A stretch of 64,000 nucleotides of DNA from Schaalia odontolytica. Its GTDB lineage: Bacteria; Actinomycetota; Actinomycetes; Actinomycetales; Actinomycetaceae. The position numbers were made by a program, and so were the translations under genes. The stretch is from the NCBI RefSeq assembly GCF_024584435.1, contig NZ_CP102197.1:682001-746000 (forward strand), given 5' to 3'. The notes under the pieces are model-generated. The model ran no database searches. It was given only the letters and a program-made list of their open reading frames with translations, and was not told where the DNA came from. Within the stretch, counting starts at the first letter, position 1, and the number at the start of each line of letters is the position of its first letter. Shown one piece after another: positions 38,542 through 46,907 of the stretch.

Positions 38542-39543
38542 GTGAGTACCGCCCCCAACGCTAACGTGCGCGTCCTGGAGCTCTTCATCGAGCTTCTGGG
38601 AGCGAAGCCGGGCCGCACCAAGGCCCAGCTTCGCTCCCTTCCGGGATATCGCTCCTTGGGCTTGGACGCCTTTGAGACCCAGTTCCAGCGCGACAAGGAT
38701 GCGCTGCGCGAGGCAGGAGCTCACCTGTCGATTGGGGCGGGAGAGCGTTACAGCATCGAGCGAGACTCCTTCGCACCCTCCATCGAGATCACGAGCGCTG
38801 ACCGCGCGCTGATCTCCCTGGCGGCTCACGTGTGGGAGGGCGGCGAGATCCTCGCTGACTCGATTGACGCCAAGACTGCTGCGGGCACGCGCGACGACGC
38901 GACCGCGCCCCTCATTCGCCTCGGCCTGTCAGGCCTGATCCCTGCCACCCAGTTCGCGCGGGGCATCCGCGACAGGCTCGTCGTTACCTTCACGTATCCG
39001 GGGTCAGCTGGTCTCACGGAGCGTTCGGTCGATCCGTGGGCGCTCACGGTACAGGGCCGCGCCCTGTACCTGTGGGGGTGGGATCTTGATCGGGAAGCCG
39101 AGCGCACGTTTCGCCTGTCGCGCGTGAGTTCGCCGGTTGGCTTCATCGGCCAGCCCGGGGATGCGTCGGTGGCACCCGCCGGGGCAGTACCCCCGCGCGT
39201 GTCGACGTTGGTCGCGCCCCGTGTCCACGTGCGCGCTGAGTCGCACGCGCGCATGGTTCTTCTGGGCTACGAAGCGGGTGCGGGCCTCGATGGGGGACCC
39301 GCTCCTCGGCGGGGATGGGATGCTCTGTGCCTTGAGGACGCCGAGCTTGGCACGTGGATTGCGCGTCTGTTGCCCCTCGCCGGCGACGTCATCGTCGTTT
39401 CCCCCGCCACCGCTGCGCGAGGCAATCCTGGAGCGCCTAGCCACGGCCGCGACGTGGGGAGGGCGCCATGCCTGAAGCCGTACAGCTGGCCGTGGTTCGT
39501 CTCGCGTCGATGGTGGCGTGGATCGGTGAGCACCCCGGGGTGA
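38542..39543 (+). CDS. pafB: WYL-domain regulator PafB with frameshifted C-terminus
   Basis: The 333-residue frame begins with a winged-helix segment (VRVLELFIELLGAKPGRTKAQL, YRSLGLDAFETQFQRDKDALREAG) and has a WYL domain near residues 145-195 (DRLVVTFTYPGS, DPWALTVQGRALYLWGWDLD). PafB with PafC forms the LexA-independent DNA-damage activator of actinobacteria. After VVSP the frame becomes nonsense, while the +1 frame gives PPLREAILERLATAATWGGRHA and stops at 39475, overlapping the pafC start by 8 bp as expected. The shift is at a C5 run (39401-39405); four Cs would restore the gene. It is either a mutation or a sequencing error. Confidence 0.8.
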   Translation: MSTAPNANVRVLELFIELLGAKPGRTKAQLRSLPGYRSLGLDAFETQFQRDKDALREAGAHLSIGAGERYSIERDSFAPSIEITSADRALISLAAHVWEGGEILADSIDAKTAAGTRDDATAPLIRLGLSGLIPATQFARGIRDRLVVTFTYPGSAGLTERSVDPWALTVQGRALYLWGWDLDREAERTFRLSRVSSPVGFIGQPGDASVAPAGAVPPRVSTLVAPRVHVRAESHARMVLLGYEAGAGLDGGPAPRRGWDALCLEDAELGTWIARLLPLAGDVIVVSPATAARGNPGAPSHGRDVGRAPCLKPYSWPWFVSRRWWRGSVSTPG

Positions 39544-40401
39544 GCGTCGACGAGCTGGCCACTCACTTTCACCGCACCCGGCGCCAGGTTCGCCGCGATA
39601 TTGACTACTTGGCGTCGGTCGGCGACTCCATGCCCGGGGCGTCCTTCGAGATCGATTGGGGTTTGTACGAGGAGGAGGAACGGGTGTCTCTGCGCTCAAC
39701 GATGGGAGCGTCGGCGCCGCTTCGCTTCTCCGAGGCCGAAGCGCAGGCTCTCCTCATCGGCCTGTCGGCGCTTGCGCCGCTTCTTGGCTCCGATCTTGCC
39801 GACCGTGTCCCCCACGCGGCGCTCGTCGTCTGTGCGCTGGGAGGCCTCGATACCCTGCCCGGGGACGGGGGAGTCGATTTGGCCCTGCAGCCGCCGGCTT
39901 CGGCCACCGTCGACGAGCTGCGTGAGGCGCTAACGCAAGGCCAGCGCGTGGAGTTTGATTACGTCTCCGCGCGCGCCTCGTCCCATCGCGTCGTCGATCC
40001 GTGGTCGCTTGAGGCCACTGCGACGGGCTGGCTCCTACACGGGTGGTGTACGCGCGCCGACGCGCCGCGTCGTTTTTTCCGTCTCCTCGATCAGTAATCT
40101 TCGCGTGAGGGGACCGCGCACTCACCTTCCACGCCGCGTGCGCCAGGATGCCACGACCTGGACGCTGGAGGTGGACCGGGAGGCGAGATGGATCGCCGAC
40201 GAGTACGCGGGGTCGATCGTTGAGGAGTTGGCGGAGGGGGGAGCCCGCATCACCCTGCCCGTGTGGAACGAGGAGTGGGGCCTGAGCCTGCTCACCGACA
40301 TCGCGTCTCACCTGCGCGGCGTTGACCCCGATAGGCGCGGCGACGCGGCTAAGCGCGCGCAGCACATGTTGTCCGTCTGGATGCAGGAGGAGTCGCCGTG
40401 A
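39468..40401 (+). pseudogene. pafC: WYL-domain regulator PafC, frameshifted
   Basis: The first frame (39468-40097, 209 residues) has the winged-helix start (GVSVDELATHFHRTRRQVRRDIDYL) and a WYL block (QRVEFDYVSARASSHRVVDPWSLEATATGWLLHGWC), then reaches a stop. The +1 frame continues as ISNLRVRGPRTHLP, a WCX-type C-terminal domain, and ends at 40401 overlapping helY. The break is at T6 (40073-40078): with five Ts the protein reads FSVSSISNLR, matching the family F-x-(L/V)-x-x-I pattern. As given, PafC loses its last 100 residues, and function is probably lost unless the extra T is an error. Confidence 0.8.
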
Positions 40402-43163
40402 GCCCACCAAGACGCAGGCACCGCGGCCACGGACGCGACCGCACGGCCACCCCGGAGCCGACCGGCGTGGGGGAGGGCAGTGCCGCCCAGCGCTACGCCG
40501 CGTACAAGGCCGAAGCGCAGGCTGCCTCGTCGCTGCGCGCACGCTGGGTCTCCACGCTGAGCTTCACTCCGGACCCGTTCCAGATCCAGGCACTCGACGC
40601 CGTCGAGGCTGGCAGCTCCGTCCTCGTTGCCGCACCCACAGGTGCCGGAAAGACGATCGTCGGCCAGTTTGGCGCTTACGTCGCCCTTGAGCAGGGGATG
40701 CGCGCTTTCTACACGACCCCGATCAAGGCTCTGTCCAATCAGAAGTACCTCGAGTTGTGCGATCTTTTTGGGGCCGCCAACGTCGGCCTGGCTACGGGCG
40801 ACACGTCCGTCAACTCGGGTGCTCCCATCGTCGTCATGACGACGGAGGTGGCGCGCAACATGATCTATGCGGGCGCACCCCTGCGCGATCTGGGCGTCGT
40901 CATTCTCGACGAGGTCCACTACCTGGCGGATAAGATGCGCGGCCCTGTGTGGGAGGAAGTGATCATTCACCTGCCCGCACACGTCGCGATCATCGCGCTG
41001 TCGGCCACGGTGTCGAACGCCGAGGAATTCGGCGCGTGGATCCGGGAAGTTCGTTCCACCTGCGAGATCATCGTTTCCGAAAGGCGCCCGGTCCCGCTCT
41101 ACCAGCACATGATTGTCGGCGAGGACATTTTTGACCTGTACGCGCCGACCGGAAAGGGAAAGCTCAATCCCGAGCTCGTGGCCGCGACGCGGGACTTTGG
41201 AATGCGCGGCGGGCGCGGCTCGCGCTCGTGGAACCGCGAGGTCCGAGTGCGGCGTGAATCGCGTCCCTCGACACTGATTTCTCTCGATCGCGGGCGCCTG
41301 CTACCCGCCATCACGTTCATCTTCTCGCGGGCAGGATGCGAGGATGCGGTACGCCAGATCCTCTCCACGCGCATCACGCTGACGACCCGCTCGGAGGCCG
41401 CCGAAATCGAGAGCTACGTGGATGAGGTGATCGCGCTTCTTCCCCCCGAGGATGCCATCGTCCTTGGCGCCGAGGCGTGGAAACGCGGCCTCATGCGCGG
41501 CATCGCCGCGCACCACGCTGGCACGCTGCCCCTCATGAAGGAGAGCGTCGAACACCTGTTCTCGCGTGGCCTCGTCAAGATGGTGTACGCGACCGAAACA
41601 CTCGCGCTCGGTATCAATATGCCCGCGCGCACGGTCGTCATTGAATCATTGACGAAGTGGAACGGCTCGGCGCACGTCTCTCTGTCCGCCGGCGAGTACA
41701 CGCAGCTCTCGGGACGCGCGGGGCGCCGCGGTATCGACACCGAAGGGCACGCGGTCGTCTCGCATCGTGGGGGAGTGGCACCCGAAGAGGTCGCCGCCCT
41801 CGCGTCGAAGCGCACGTACCCGTTGATTTCCGCGTTCACTCCGACGTACAACATGGTCGTCAACCTGCTCGCGCGCTCGACGCGCGCCCAGACTCGCAAG
41901 GTGCTGGAGTCCTCTTTTGCGCAGTATCAGGCCGATTCCGCTGTCGTCGCACTCGCGTCGCGCCTGACCGAGCTGGAGGCGCAGCGCGACGCGACGGCCG
42001 AGGACCTGTCGTGTTCGCACGGAGATGTCCGCGAGTACCTGACGCTGCGCGACCAGTTGGGTCAGACGGAGAAGTCTGGTGCGCGAGCGCGCAAGCGCGA
42101 GGCACGAGATGAATCGCGTCGTATTTTGTCCGGCGTGCGCCCGGGCGACGTCCTGGCACTGACTCGTGGCCGCAAGACACGCCTGTGCGTCGTTGGGGCG
42201 AAAGCCACCAGCGCCTCGGGCAGGGGTGAGGTCTCAGTGATCGGGGAGGACGCCACGTGGAGGGCGCTGGCCCCCGAGGACGTGCGCGGTGCAATTGCTG
42301 TCGTTGGACACATGTCCATTCCCGGTGGTTCTGCGCTACGGCGCACGAAGGAGCGCACGCGCATCGCCGGGGAGCTGCGCTCCGGCGCGGCCAAAGGTAT
42401 TTACGTGGTCCCCGCAGAGTCTACGCAGGCCTTTGATCCGATCTCAGCACTGCGCGCTGCGATGCGTCAGCATCCGGTTCACCGCTGCCCGCACCGCGAG
42501 GAGCACGCTCGAGCGGGCGCCCAGTGGGCACGTCTGGAGCGCGAGATCAATCGTCTCCGTTCATCCATCGATTCCCAGACGGGTTCCGTGGCCGCCCAGT
42601 TCGACCGCGTCTGCGCGGTCCTCGAACGTCTCGGCTTTTTGGCCGGAGACGAGGTAACAGACGCGGGCCAACGCTTGCGCCGAATCTTCGGTGAACGCGA
42701 CCTGGTGATCGCCATGTCGCTCGACGAAGGGGCGTGGGATGGCCTGGACGAGTGTGAGCTTGCCTCGATGGTCTCGGCGCTCGTCTACGATTCGCGCAGC
42801 GAGGACGATGCCCAGGAACTCGCTCCCTCGGGCGTGGGCACTCGCCTGCGCACCGCGTGGGAGGAGTGCATGGGCACGCTGGAGAGGGTGCATCGCGCCG
42901 AGAAACGCTACGGCTGTGATCCGACACCGGGACTAGACGGGGCGCTCATGGCGGCAACGCTGGCGTGGGCGCACGGGTCCACGCTCGCCACGGCGATCGA
43001 GGGCGCGCCGATTCAGCCGGGCGATTTCGTCAGGTGGATGCGTCAGGTCATGGACTGCTTGGGGCAGATCGCTTCAGCGTCCGACTCCTCGATTCTGGCT
43101 CGCCGAGCGGAGGGGGCCAAGGAACGCATCGGCCGCGGTATCGTCGCGTGGTCCACTATCTAA
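40398..43163 (+). CDS. helY: Ski2-like DEAD/DEAH-box helicase HelY
   Basis: Protein of 921 residues. Motif I APTGAGKT near residue 82, motif Ia TTPIKALSNQK, motif II DEVH near 175, motif III SAT and motif VI QLSGRAGRRGID are all present, as are the helicase core and a long C-terminal Ski2/Mtr4-type region. Bacterial members are thought to act on structured RNA, but the substrate is not established. GTG start in the pafC stop (4-bp overlap). In M. tuberculosis pafB, pafC, tatA, tatC and helY are adjacent; tat genes are absent here. Confidence 0.9.
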   Translation: MSPPRRRHRGHGRDRTATPEPTGVGEGSAAQRYAAYKAEAQAASSLRARWVSTLSFTPDPFQIQALDAVEAGSSVLVAAPTGAGKTIVGQFGAYVALEQGMRAFYTTPIKALSNQKYLELCDLFGAANVGLATGDTSVNSGAPIVVMTTEVARNMIYAGAPLRDLGVVILDEVHYLADKMRGPVWEEVIIHLPAHVAIIALSATVSNAEEFGAWIREVRSTCEIIVSERRPVPLYQHMIVGEDIFDLYAPTGKGKLNPELVAATRDFGMRGGRGSRSWNREVRVRRESRPSTLISLDRGRLLPAITFIFSRAGCEDAVRQILSTRITLTTRSEAAEIESYVDEVIALLPPEDAIVLGAEAWKRGLMRGIAAHHAGTLPLMKESVEHLFSRGLVKMVYATETLALGINMPARTVVIESLTKWNGSAHVSLSAGEYTQLSGRAGRRGIDTEGHAVVSHRGGVAPEEVAALASKRTYPLISAFTPTYNMVVNLLARSTRAQTRKVLESSFAQYQADSAVVALASRLTELEAQRDATAEDLSCSHGDVREYLTLRDQLGQTEKSGARARKREARDESRRILSGVRPGDVLALTRGRKTRLCVVGAKATSASGRGEVSVIGEDATWRALAPEDVRGAIAVVGHMSIPGGSALRRTKERTRIAGELRSGAAKGIYVVPAESTQAFDPISALRAAMRQHPVHRCPHREEHARAGAQWARLEREINRLRSSIDSQTGSVAAQFDRVCAVLERLGFLAGDEVTDAGQRLRRIFGERDLVIAMSLDEGAWDGLDECELASMVSALVYDSRSEDDAQELAPSGVGTRLRTAWEECMGTLERVHRAEKRYGCDPTPGLDGALMAATLAWAHGSTLATAIEGAPIQPGDFVRWMRQVMDCLGQIASASDSSILARRAEGAKERIGRGIVAWSTI

Positions 43164-43176
43164 CCGGGAGGCGTCA

Positions 43177-44823
43177 GTGAGTCATCGGGAAATCCTACAG
43201 CGAGCGTCCCTGGCCCACGCGTGCGCGGATGCTCTCGTCGCCGCTGTGGCGGGAGTGGCGCTGTACGCGTCCTTTCCGCCGGTGGGCTGGTGGTGGCTCT
43301 CGATCCCGGCGCTCGCACTGTTCTTCTCGCGGGTCGACCAGGCTCGGGCCCCCAGAGCCGCGGCGGTGACGGTGGCCTTCGGGATGAGCATGTGGCTCCC
43401 GCTGCTCGACTGGATTCCTCTCTCCGTTGGGTCTCGTCCACCGTGGTTTGCATTGGCTCTTGTTCAAACACTGTTCCTCCTCGCGTGGGTCATCCCCGTC
43501 AGGTGGGTGCAGGCGTGGCCGTGGGCCCGCGGACCGCTCGCGCAGGCAACCGTTTACGCGCTGTCGTGGTCGGGGGTCGAGGTCGCGCGATCTCGCTGGC
43601 CGTGGTCGGGTTTCCCGTGGGGCTCGGTAGCCCTACCCCAGGTGGATTCTCCGTTGGGACACCTCGCTCCCTACGGCGGCACCCCGGTCGTGGCATGCGG
43701 CGTCGTTTTCATCGCGGTTCTTGTGCGCAGGATGTTCGCCCACCGCGACGCCGCTACTCGGGACGAGCGCTGGTTCTCGCGTCCGCTTCTGGCCGCCGTC
43801 GCGCTCGCGTGCTACGTGACGCCCGCTGTCATCGCGCTGCCCAATCAGGCGCAGGAAGGCTTCTTGCGCGTCGGCGTCGTGCAGGGCGGCATCGCGCTCC
43901 CGGGCGCGCAAGCCTACAGGCGCGAGGGAGAGGTGACGGGCAACAACGCCCGTGCGACGATGCAGTTGGCGCGCGAGCGACAGGTGAGTTCCCATCCGAT
44001 CGACCTGGCGCTGTGGGGCGAAGGCTCCGTTGACCGTGACCCGCTGGCGTTTCCCGGGGTGGCCGAGCGCGTCAACGAGGCGTCCGAGGCGGTTGGGGCA
44101 CCGATTCTGATGGGTTACACAAACCTCAACGAGCGCGACCGAGTGAAGAACTGGCTCGCGGTGTGGGAGCCCGGTGTTGGGGTTGATGAGAATGCTCGCT
44201 ACTCCAAACACGTGCCCGTGCCGTTCGGCGAGTTCATTCCTTTCCGCGAGTTCATTTCCTCCTTTGCCACGGAGGTCGCTCAGTCGAGCAGGGACATGGA
44301 GGCCGGTAGTGAGCCTCCCCTGATGACGGTCACGGCGCGCGACGGTAAAGCGGTCCCACTCGCGGTGGGCATTTGTTTCGAAGCCGCCTATCCCACGGTC
44401 ATCGGCCAGGGGGTCACGCTCGGCGGCCAGATGATCGTCACCCCGTCGAACAACTACCATTTCCGTTCCTCGGGGGAGTCCGCCCAGCAGGGGCAGCTCC
44501 TGCGCATGCGTGCAATGGAGTACTCGCGCAGCGCCATTCAGGCGTCGACAACGGGTCATTCCTACGTCATTCGCCCCGATGGGACGGTGCTGTCCGCCAC
44601 CGGCACGGAGCAGTCGGCGACGCTCATCGCGGACGTTCCGCTCCGCTCCTCGATGACACTGACGGCGCGCGCGGGGGATCGCCTCCCCATGGCAGTCATG
44701 GCCGCCGCCGCAGCGATCGGCCTCGTCGGCCTCGCCGGAGCGTGGAGGCTTCACTCCCAGCGGCGGCGCCACCCAGCGCGTGCACACAGTGCTTCAAGCG
44801 GGCAAAATGTGACTCATGACTAG
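43177..44823 (+). CDS. lnt: Apolipoprotein N-acyltransferase
   Basis: Protein of 548 residues. About eight membrane helices surround a nitrilase-like domain with the catalytic triad: Glu in LWGEGSVDRDP, Lys in RYSKHVPVPFGEFIPFR, Cys in GICFEAAYP. It adds the third acyl chain to lipoproteins such as RibY. GTG start after GGGAGG. In mycobacteria Lnt is fused to the next enzyme as Ppm1; here they are separate and overlap by 8 bp. Confidence 0.94.
   Translation: MSHREILQRASLAHACADALVAAVAGVALYASFPPVGWWWLSIPALALFFSRVDQARAPRAAAVTVAFGMSMWLPLLDWIPLSVGSRPPWFALALVQTLFLLAWVIPVRWVQAWPWARGPLAQATVYALSWSGVEVARSRWPWSGFPWGSVALPQVDSPLGHLAPYGGTPVVACGVVFIAVLVRRMFAHRDAATRDERWFSRPLLAAVALACYVTPAVIALPNQAQEGFLRVGVVQGGIALPGAQAYRREGEVTGNNARATMQLARERQVSSHPIDLALWGEGSVDRDPLAFPGVAERVNEASEAVGAPILMGYTNLNERDRVKNWLAVWEPGVGVDENARYSKHVPVPFGEFIPFREFISSFATEVAQSSRDMEAGSEPPLMTVTARDGKAVPLAVGICFEAAYPTVIGQGVTLGGQMIVTPSNNYHFRSSGESAQQGQLLRMRAMEYSRSAIQASTTGHSYVIRPDGTVLSATGTEQSATLIADVPLRSSMTLTARAGDRLPMAVMAAAAAIGLVGLAGAWRLHSQRRRHPARAHSASSGQNVTHD
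44803..44808 (+). promoter_or_regulatory. Weak -10 box for dpm1
   Basis: CAAAAT lies 7 nt before the dpm1 ATG, inside lnt. It departs from TANNNT at the first base, so the case is weak. Confidence 0.25.
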
Positions 44824-45604
44824 TGCCGTGTGTCTTGCTCCTTCGCCGGTTGGCGACGCCACGCTGATCGTGATTCCCACCTACAACGAAATGTCGACGC
44901 TGCCGAGCGTGTTGGAGCAAATCTGGGAGCATGTGCCCGCCGCGCACGTCTTGATCGTCGACGATTCGTCTCCGGATGGGACGGGGGAGTGGGTGGACCA
45001 ACGCCGGGCGGGGGAGGAACGCCTACACGTTCTCCATCGCCCTGCTAAGTCAGGCTTGGCAACCGCGTACGTGGATGGAATGGGCTGGGGGATCGAGGCA
45101 GGGTTCTCGTTCCTCCTGCAGATGGATGCCGATGGTTCCCACCGTCCCTCGGACCTGCCGAAGCTGCTTGCCCGGATGGGCGGACCCGACCGGCCCGATC
45201 TGGTCATCGGATCGAGATGGGTCCGCGGAGGAAAGGTCAACGGCTGGTCCGCCAAGCGCGTGGCCCTGTCGAAGGCGGGCAACTATTATGTCCGACTGTG
45301 CCTGGGCACTCCCGTCCGTGACGCGACCGCGGGGCTACGCGTGCACCGCTGTGCCTTCCTGGCCGCTCACGGTGTCTTGGAGCGCGTGAGCACGACGGGC
45401 TTTGGCTTCCAGGTCGAGATGACCGAACGTGAGCGTTCCCTGGGCGCAGTGATCCGGGAGGTTCCGATCACGTTTGACGAGCGCATAGCCGGCGAATCCA
45501 AGCTTGATTCGTCGATCTTTGTTGAGGAGCTCGCCATGGTGACAAAAGGCGGCCTGAGCCGCTTGGCTCAGGCCGCGCGCTCGGCGCTCGGTGCGCGCCG
45601 CTAG
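44816..45604 (+). CDS. Polyprenol-phosphate mannosyltransferase (DPM1-like)
   Basis: Protein of 262 residues, GT2 fold. LIVIPTYNEMSTLPSVLEQIW, VDDSSPDGTGEW (DD donor site) and MDADGSHRPSDLPKLL (DxD metal site) match dolichol/polyprenol-phosphate mannose synthases; SRWVRGGKVNGWSAKR follows. There is no membrane segment, as in the DPM1 class. It makes polyprenyl-phosphate mannose for periplasmic mannosylation of proteins or lipoglycans. The last bases overlap convergent rbpA by 4 bp (CTAG). Confidence 0.88.
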   Translation: MTSAVCLAPSPVGDATLIVIPTYNEMSTLPSVLEQIWEHVPAAHVLIVDDSSPDGTGEWVDQRRAGEERLHVLHRPAKSGLATAYVDGMGWGIEAGFSFLLQMDADGSHRPSDLPKLLARMGGPDRPDLVIGSRWVRGGKVNGWSAKRVALSKAGNYYVRLCLGTPVRDATAGLRVHRCAFLAAHGVLERVSTTGFGFQVEMTERERSLGAVIREVPITFDERIAGESKLDSSIFVEELAMVTKGGLSRLAQAARSALGARR

Positions 45605-45966
45605 CCCTTGCGATAGTGGCCCTCGGGACGCAGCCGACCCTCGCGGTAGCTGGTCAACTGCTCGCCAAGAACGACCTCCAGTTCCTCGATGGAACGACGC
45701 TCAAGGAGCATGTCCCAGTGGGTGCGTTGGGGCTTGACCGGCTTGTATTCCTCGTCGTCCTCGGTTTCGCCGATCAGATCGGCCGCCTGACCGCACTTGC
45801 ATTCCCAGGTCGCCGGAGGCGTGGCCTCGCTGGAGAGAGTCACCTCAAACTCGTGTCCGTTCGGGCACAGGTAACGAACGACGAAACGATCGGCGAAGAC
45901 GACGCCGTCCTCAGATTCGAGGGACTTGGCGCCGATCTGCATGCCACGCAGTGCGCGGTCTGCCAT
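45601..45966 (-). CDS. rbpA: RNA polymerase-binding protein RbpA
   Basis: Protein of 121 residues. It shows the zinc-binding core (RYLCPNGHEFEVTLSSEA, TWECKCGQAAD), the basic linker and the sigma-interaction domain (TPWDMLLERRS-like HWDMLLERRSIEELEVVL). RbpA stabilises open complexes with the principal sigma factor in actinobacteria. ATG at 45966 is preceded by AGGAGG; the longer frame upstream has no site. TACAAT (46008-46003 on the minus strand) is a good -10 about 40 nt upstream. Confidence 0.94.
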   Translation of the reverse strand: MADRALRGMQIGAKSLESEDGVVFADRFVVRYLCPNGHEFEVTLSSEATPPATWECKCGQAADLIGETEDDEEYKPVKPQRTHWDMLLERRSIEELEVVLGEQLTSYREGRLRPEGHYRKG

Positions 45967-46054
45967 AACTGCCTCCTGGACGTAGTGAAGAAACGGGTCC
46001 ATTGTATCGGACGCGTCAAGCCGAGCCGCGCCGCCCACACGCGCCCACGATCCG

Positions 46055-46068
46055 ATAATGCACATTAT
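46055..46068. promoter_or_regulatory. Small palindrome between rbpA and the PAP2 gene
   Basis: ATAATG-CA-CATTAT is a perfect 6-bp inverted repeat with a 2-nt centre in the 160-bp divergent gap. It could be an operator for rbpA or the PAP2 gene. No regulator is known from the sequence. Confidence 0.3.
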
Positions 46069-46117
46069 GTCCGTTTTAGCGTGTCGACATGTGCTGACGC
46101 GCCCTCCTTCCCGCGGC

Positions 46118-46123
46118 TACAGT
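46118..46123 (+). promoter_or_regulatory. -10 box for the PAP2 gene, probably leaderless
   Basis: TACAGT lies 7 nt before the ATG at 46131. Confidence 0.4.
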
Positions 46124-46130
46124 TGCTCCC

Positions 46131-46874
46131 ATGACGAACGACGACACCCACTCCCCACGCAGGCCTCACCCGATCCGCGAGGTTGTCATGCTGTCGCTCG
46201 CATGCTTGTCCTACTCACTCCTGTCCTACCTCGCACCCGTCACGAAGCACGCCGCGCTCGCGCACGCCCACGACATCGCCCGCTTCGAGGCCCGCGCCGG
46301 CCTCTTTATGGAACCCGGCGTTAACCGATGGCTGTCCACGCACCCGGGCCTCGCCCAGCTGGCCTCCATCCAGTACGCCGCAACGTTCTTTCTCATGACT
46401 GGCGCGGCGCTGCTTATTCTGTGGATCAAGGCACCCGCCTACTACAGCCGGGCACGGTGGACCCTCGTCGTCATGACGCTTGGCGCGCTTGTGACCTACT
46501 GGACCTATCCGCTGGCTCCCCCGCGCCTCGTCGACGACTTCGGCGTCGTTGACGCCGTCGCCCATCACACCTCCTCCTACTCCCAGCTCTTTGGAACACT
46601 TGCTAACCCCTACGGCGCGATGCCCTCGATGCACACCGGCTGGGCGCTGTGGGTGGCCTTCATGCTCGGCACCTACGTGTGGCGCTCGTGGTGGGCACGC
46701 GTGTTGCTCTCCTTTCATCCCATCCTGACCGTTGTGACAATCATCGCGACCGGCAACCACTACGTCGTCGACGCAGCGGCCGCCTTCGTCTACTTTCTCC
46801 TCGCCTGGCTCTTTGTCACCCGCATCTTCCGTGCCTTACCGAGCAAGGTGAGAACGTTCCGCAAGACGTCCTAG
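46131..46874 (+). CDS. PAP2/Aur1-like membrane phosphatase or phosphotransferase
   Basis: Protein of 247 residues with about six membrane helices. The active-site blocks are PPRLVDDFGVVDAV, GAMPSMHTGWALWVAF (motif with Ser-x-His) and TGNHYVVDAAAAF (the HxxxD catalytic pair). This pattern is closer to the Aur1/inositol-phosphotransferase branch than to plain lipid phosphatases, so transfer of a phosphoalcohol head group is possible. It is monocistronic by position, downstream of a leaderless-type promoter. Confidence 0.85.
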   Translation: MTNDDTHSPRRPHPIREVVMLSLACLSYSLLSYLAPVTKHAALAHAHDIARFEARAGLFMEPGVNRWLSTHPGLAQLASIQYAATFFLMTGAALLILWIKAPAYYSRARWTLVVMTLGALVTYWTYPLAPPRLVDDFGVVDAVAHHTSSYSQLFGTLANPYGAMPSMHTGWALWVAFMLGTYVWRSWWARVLLSFHPILTVVTIIATGNHYVVDAAAAFVYFLLAWLFVTRIFRALPSKVRTFRKTS

Positions 46875-46894
46875 GTGCGGGCGCGAATGCGCGC

Positions 46895-46900
46895 TAGGGT
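46895..46900 (+). promoter_or_regulatory. -10 box for the Hsp70-like gene, probably leaderless
   Basis: TAGGGT lies 7 nt before the ATG at 46908. Confidence 0.4.
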
Positions 46901-46907
46901 GGGAACC

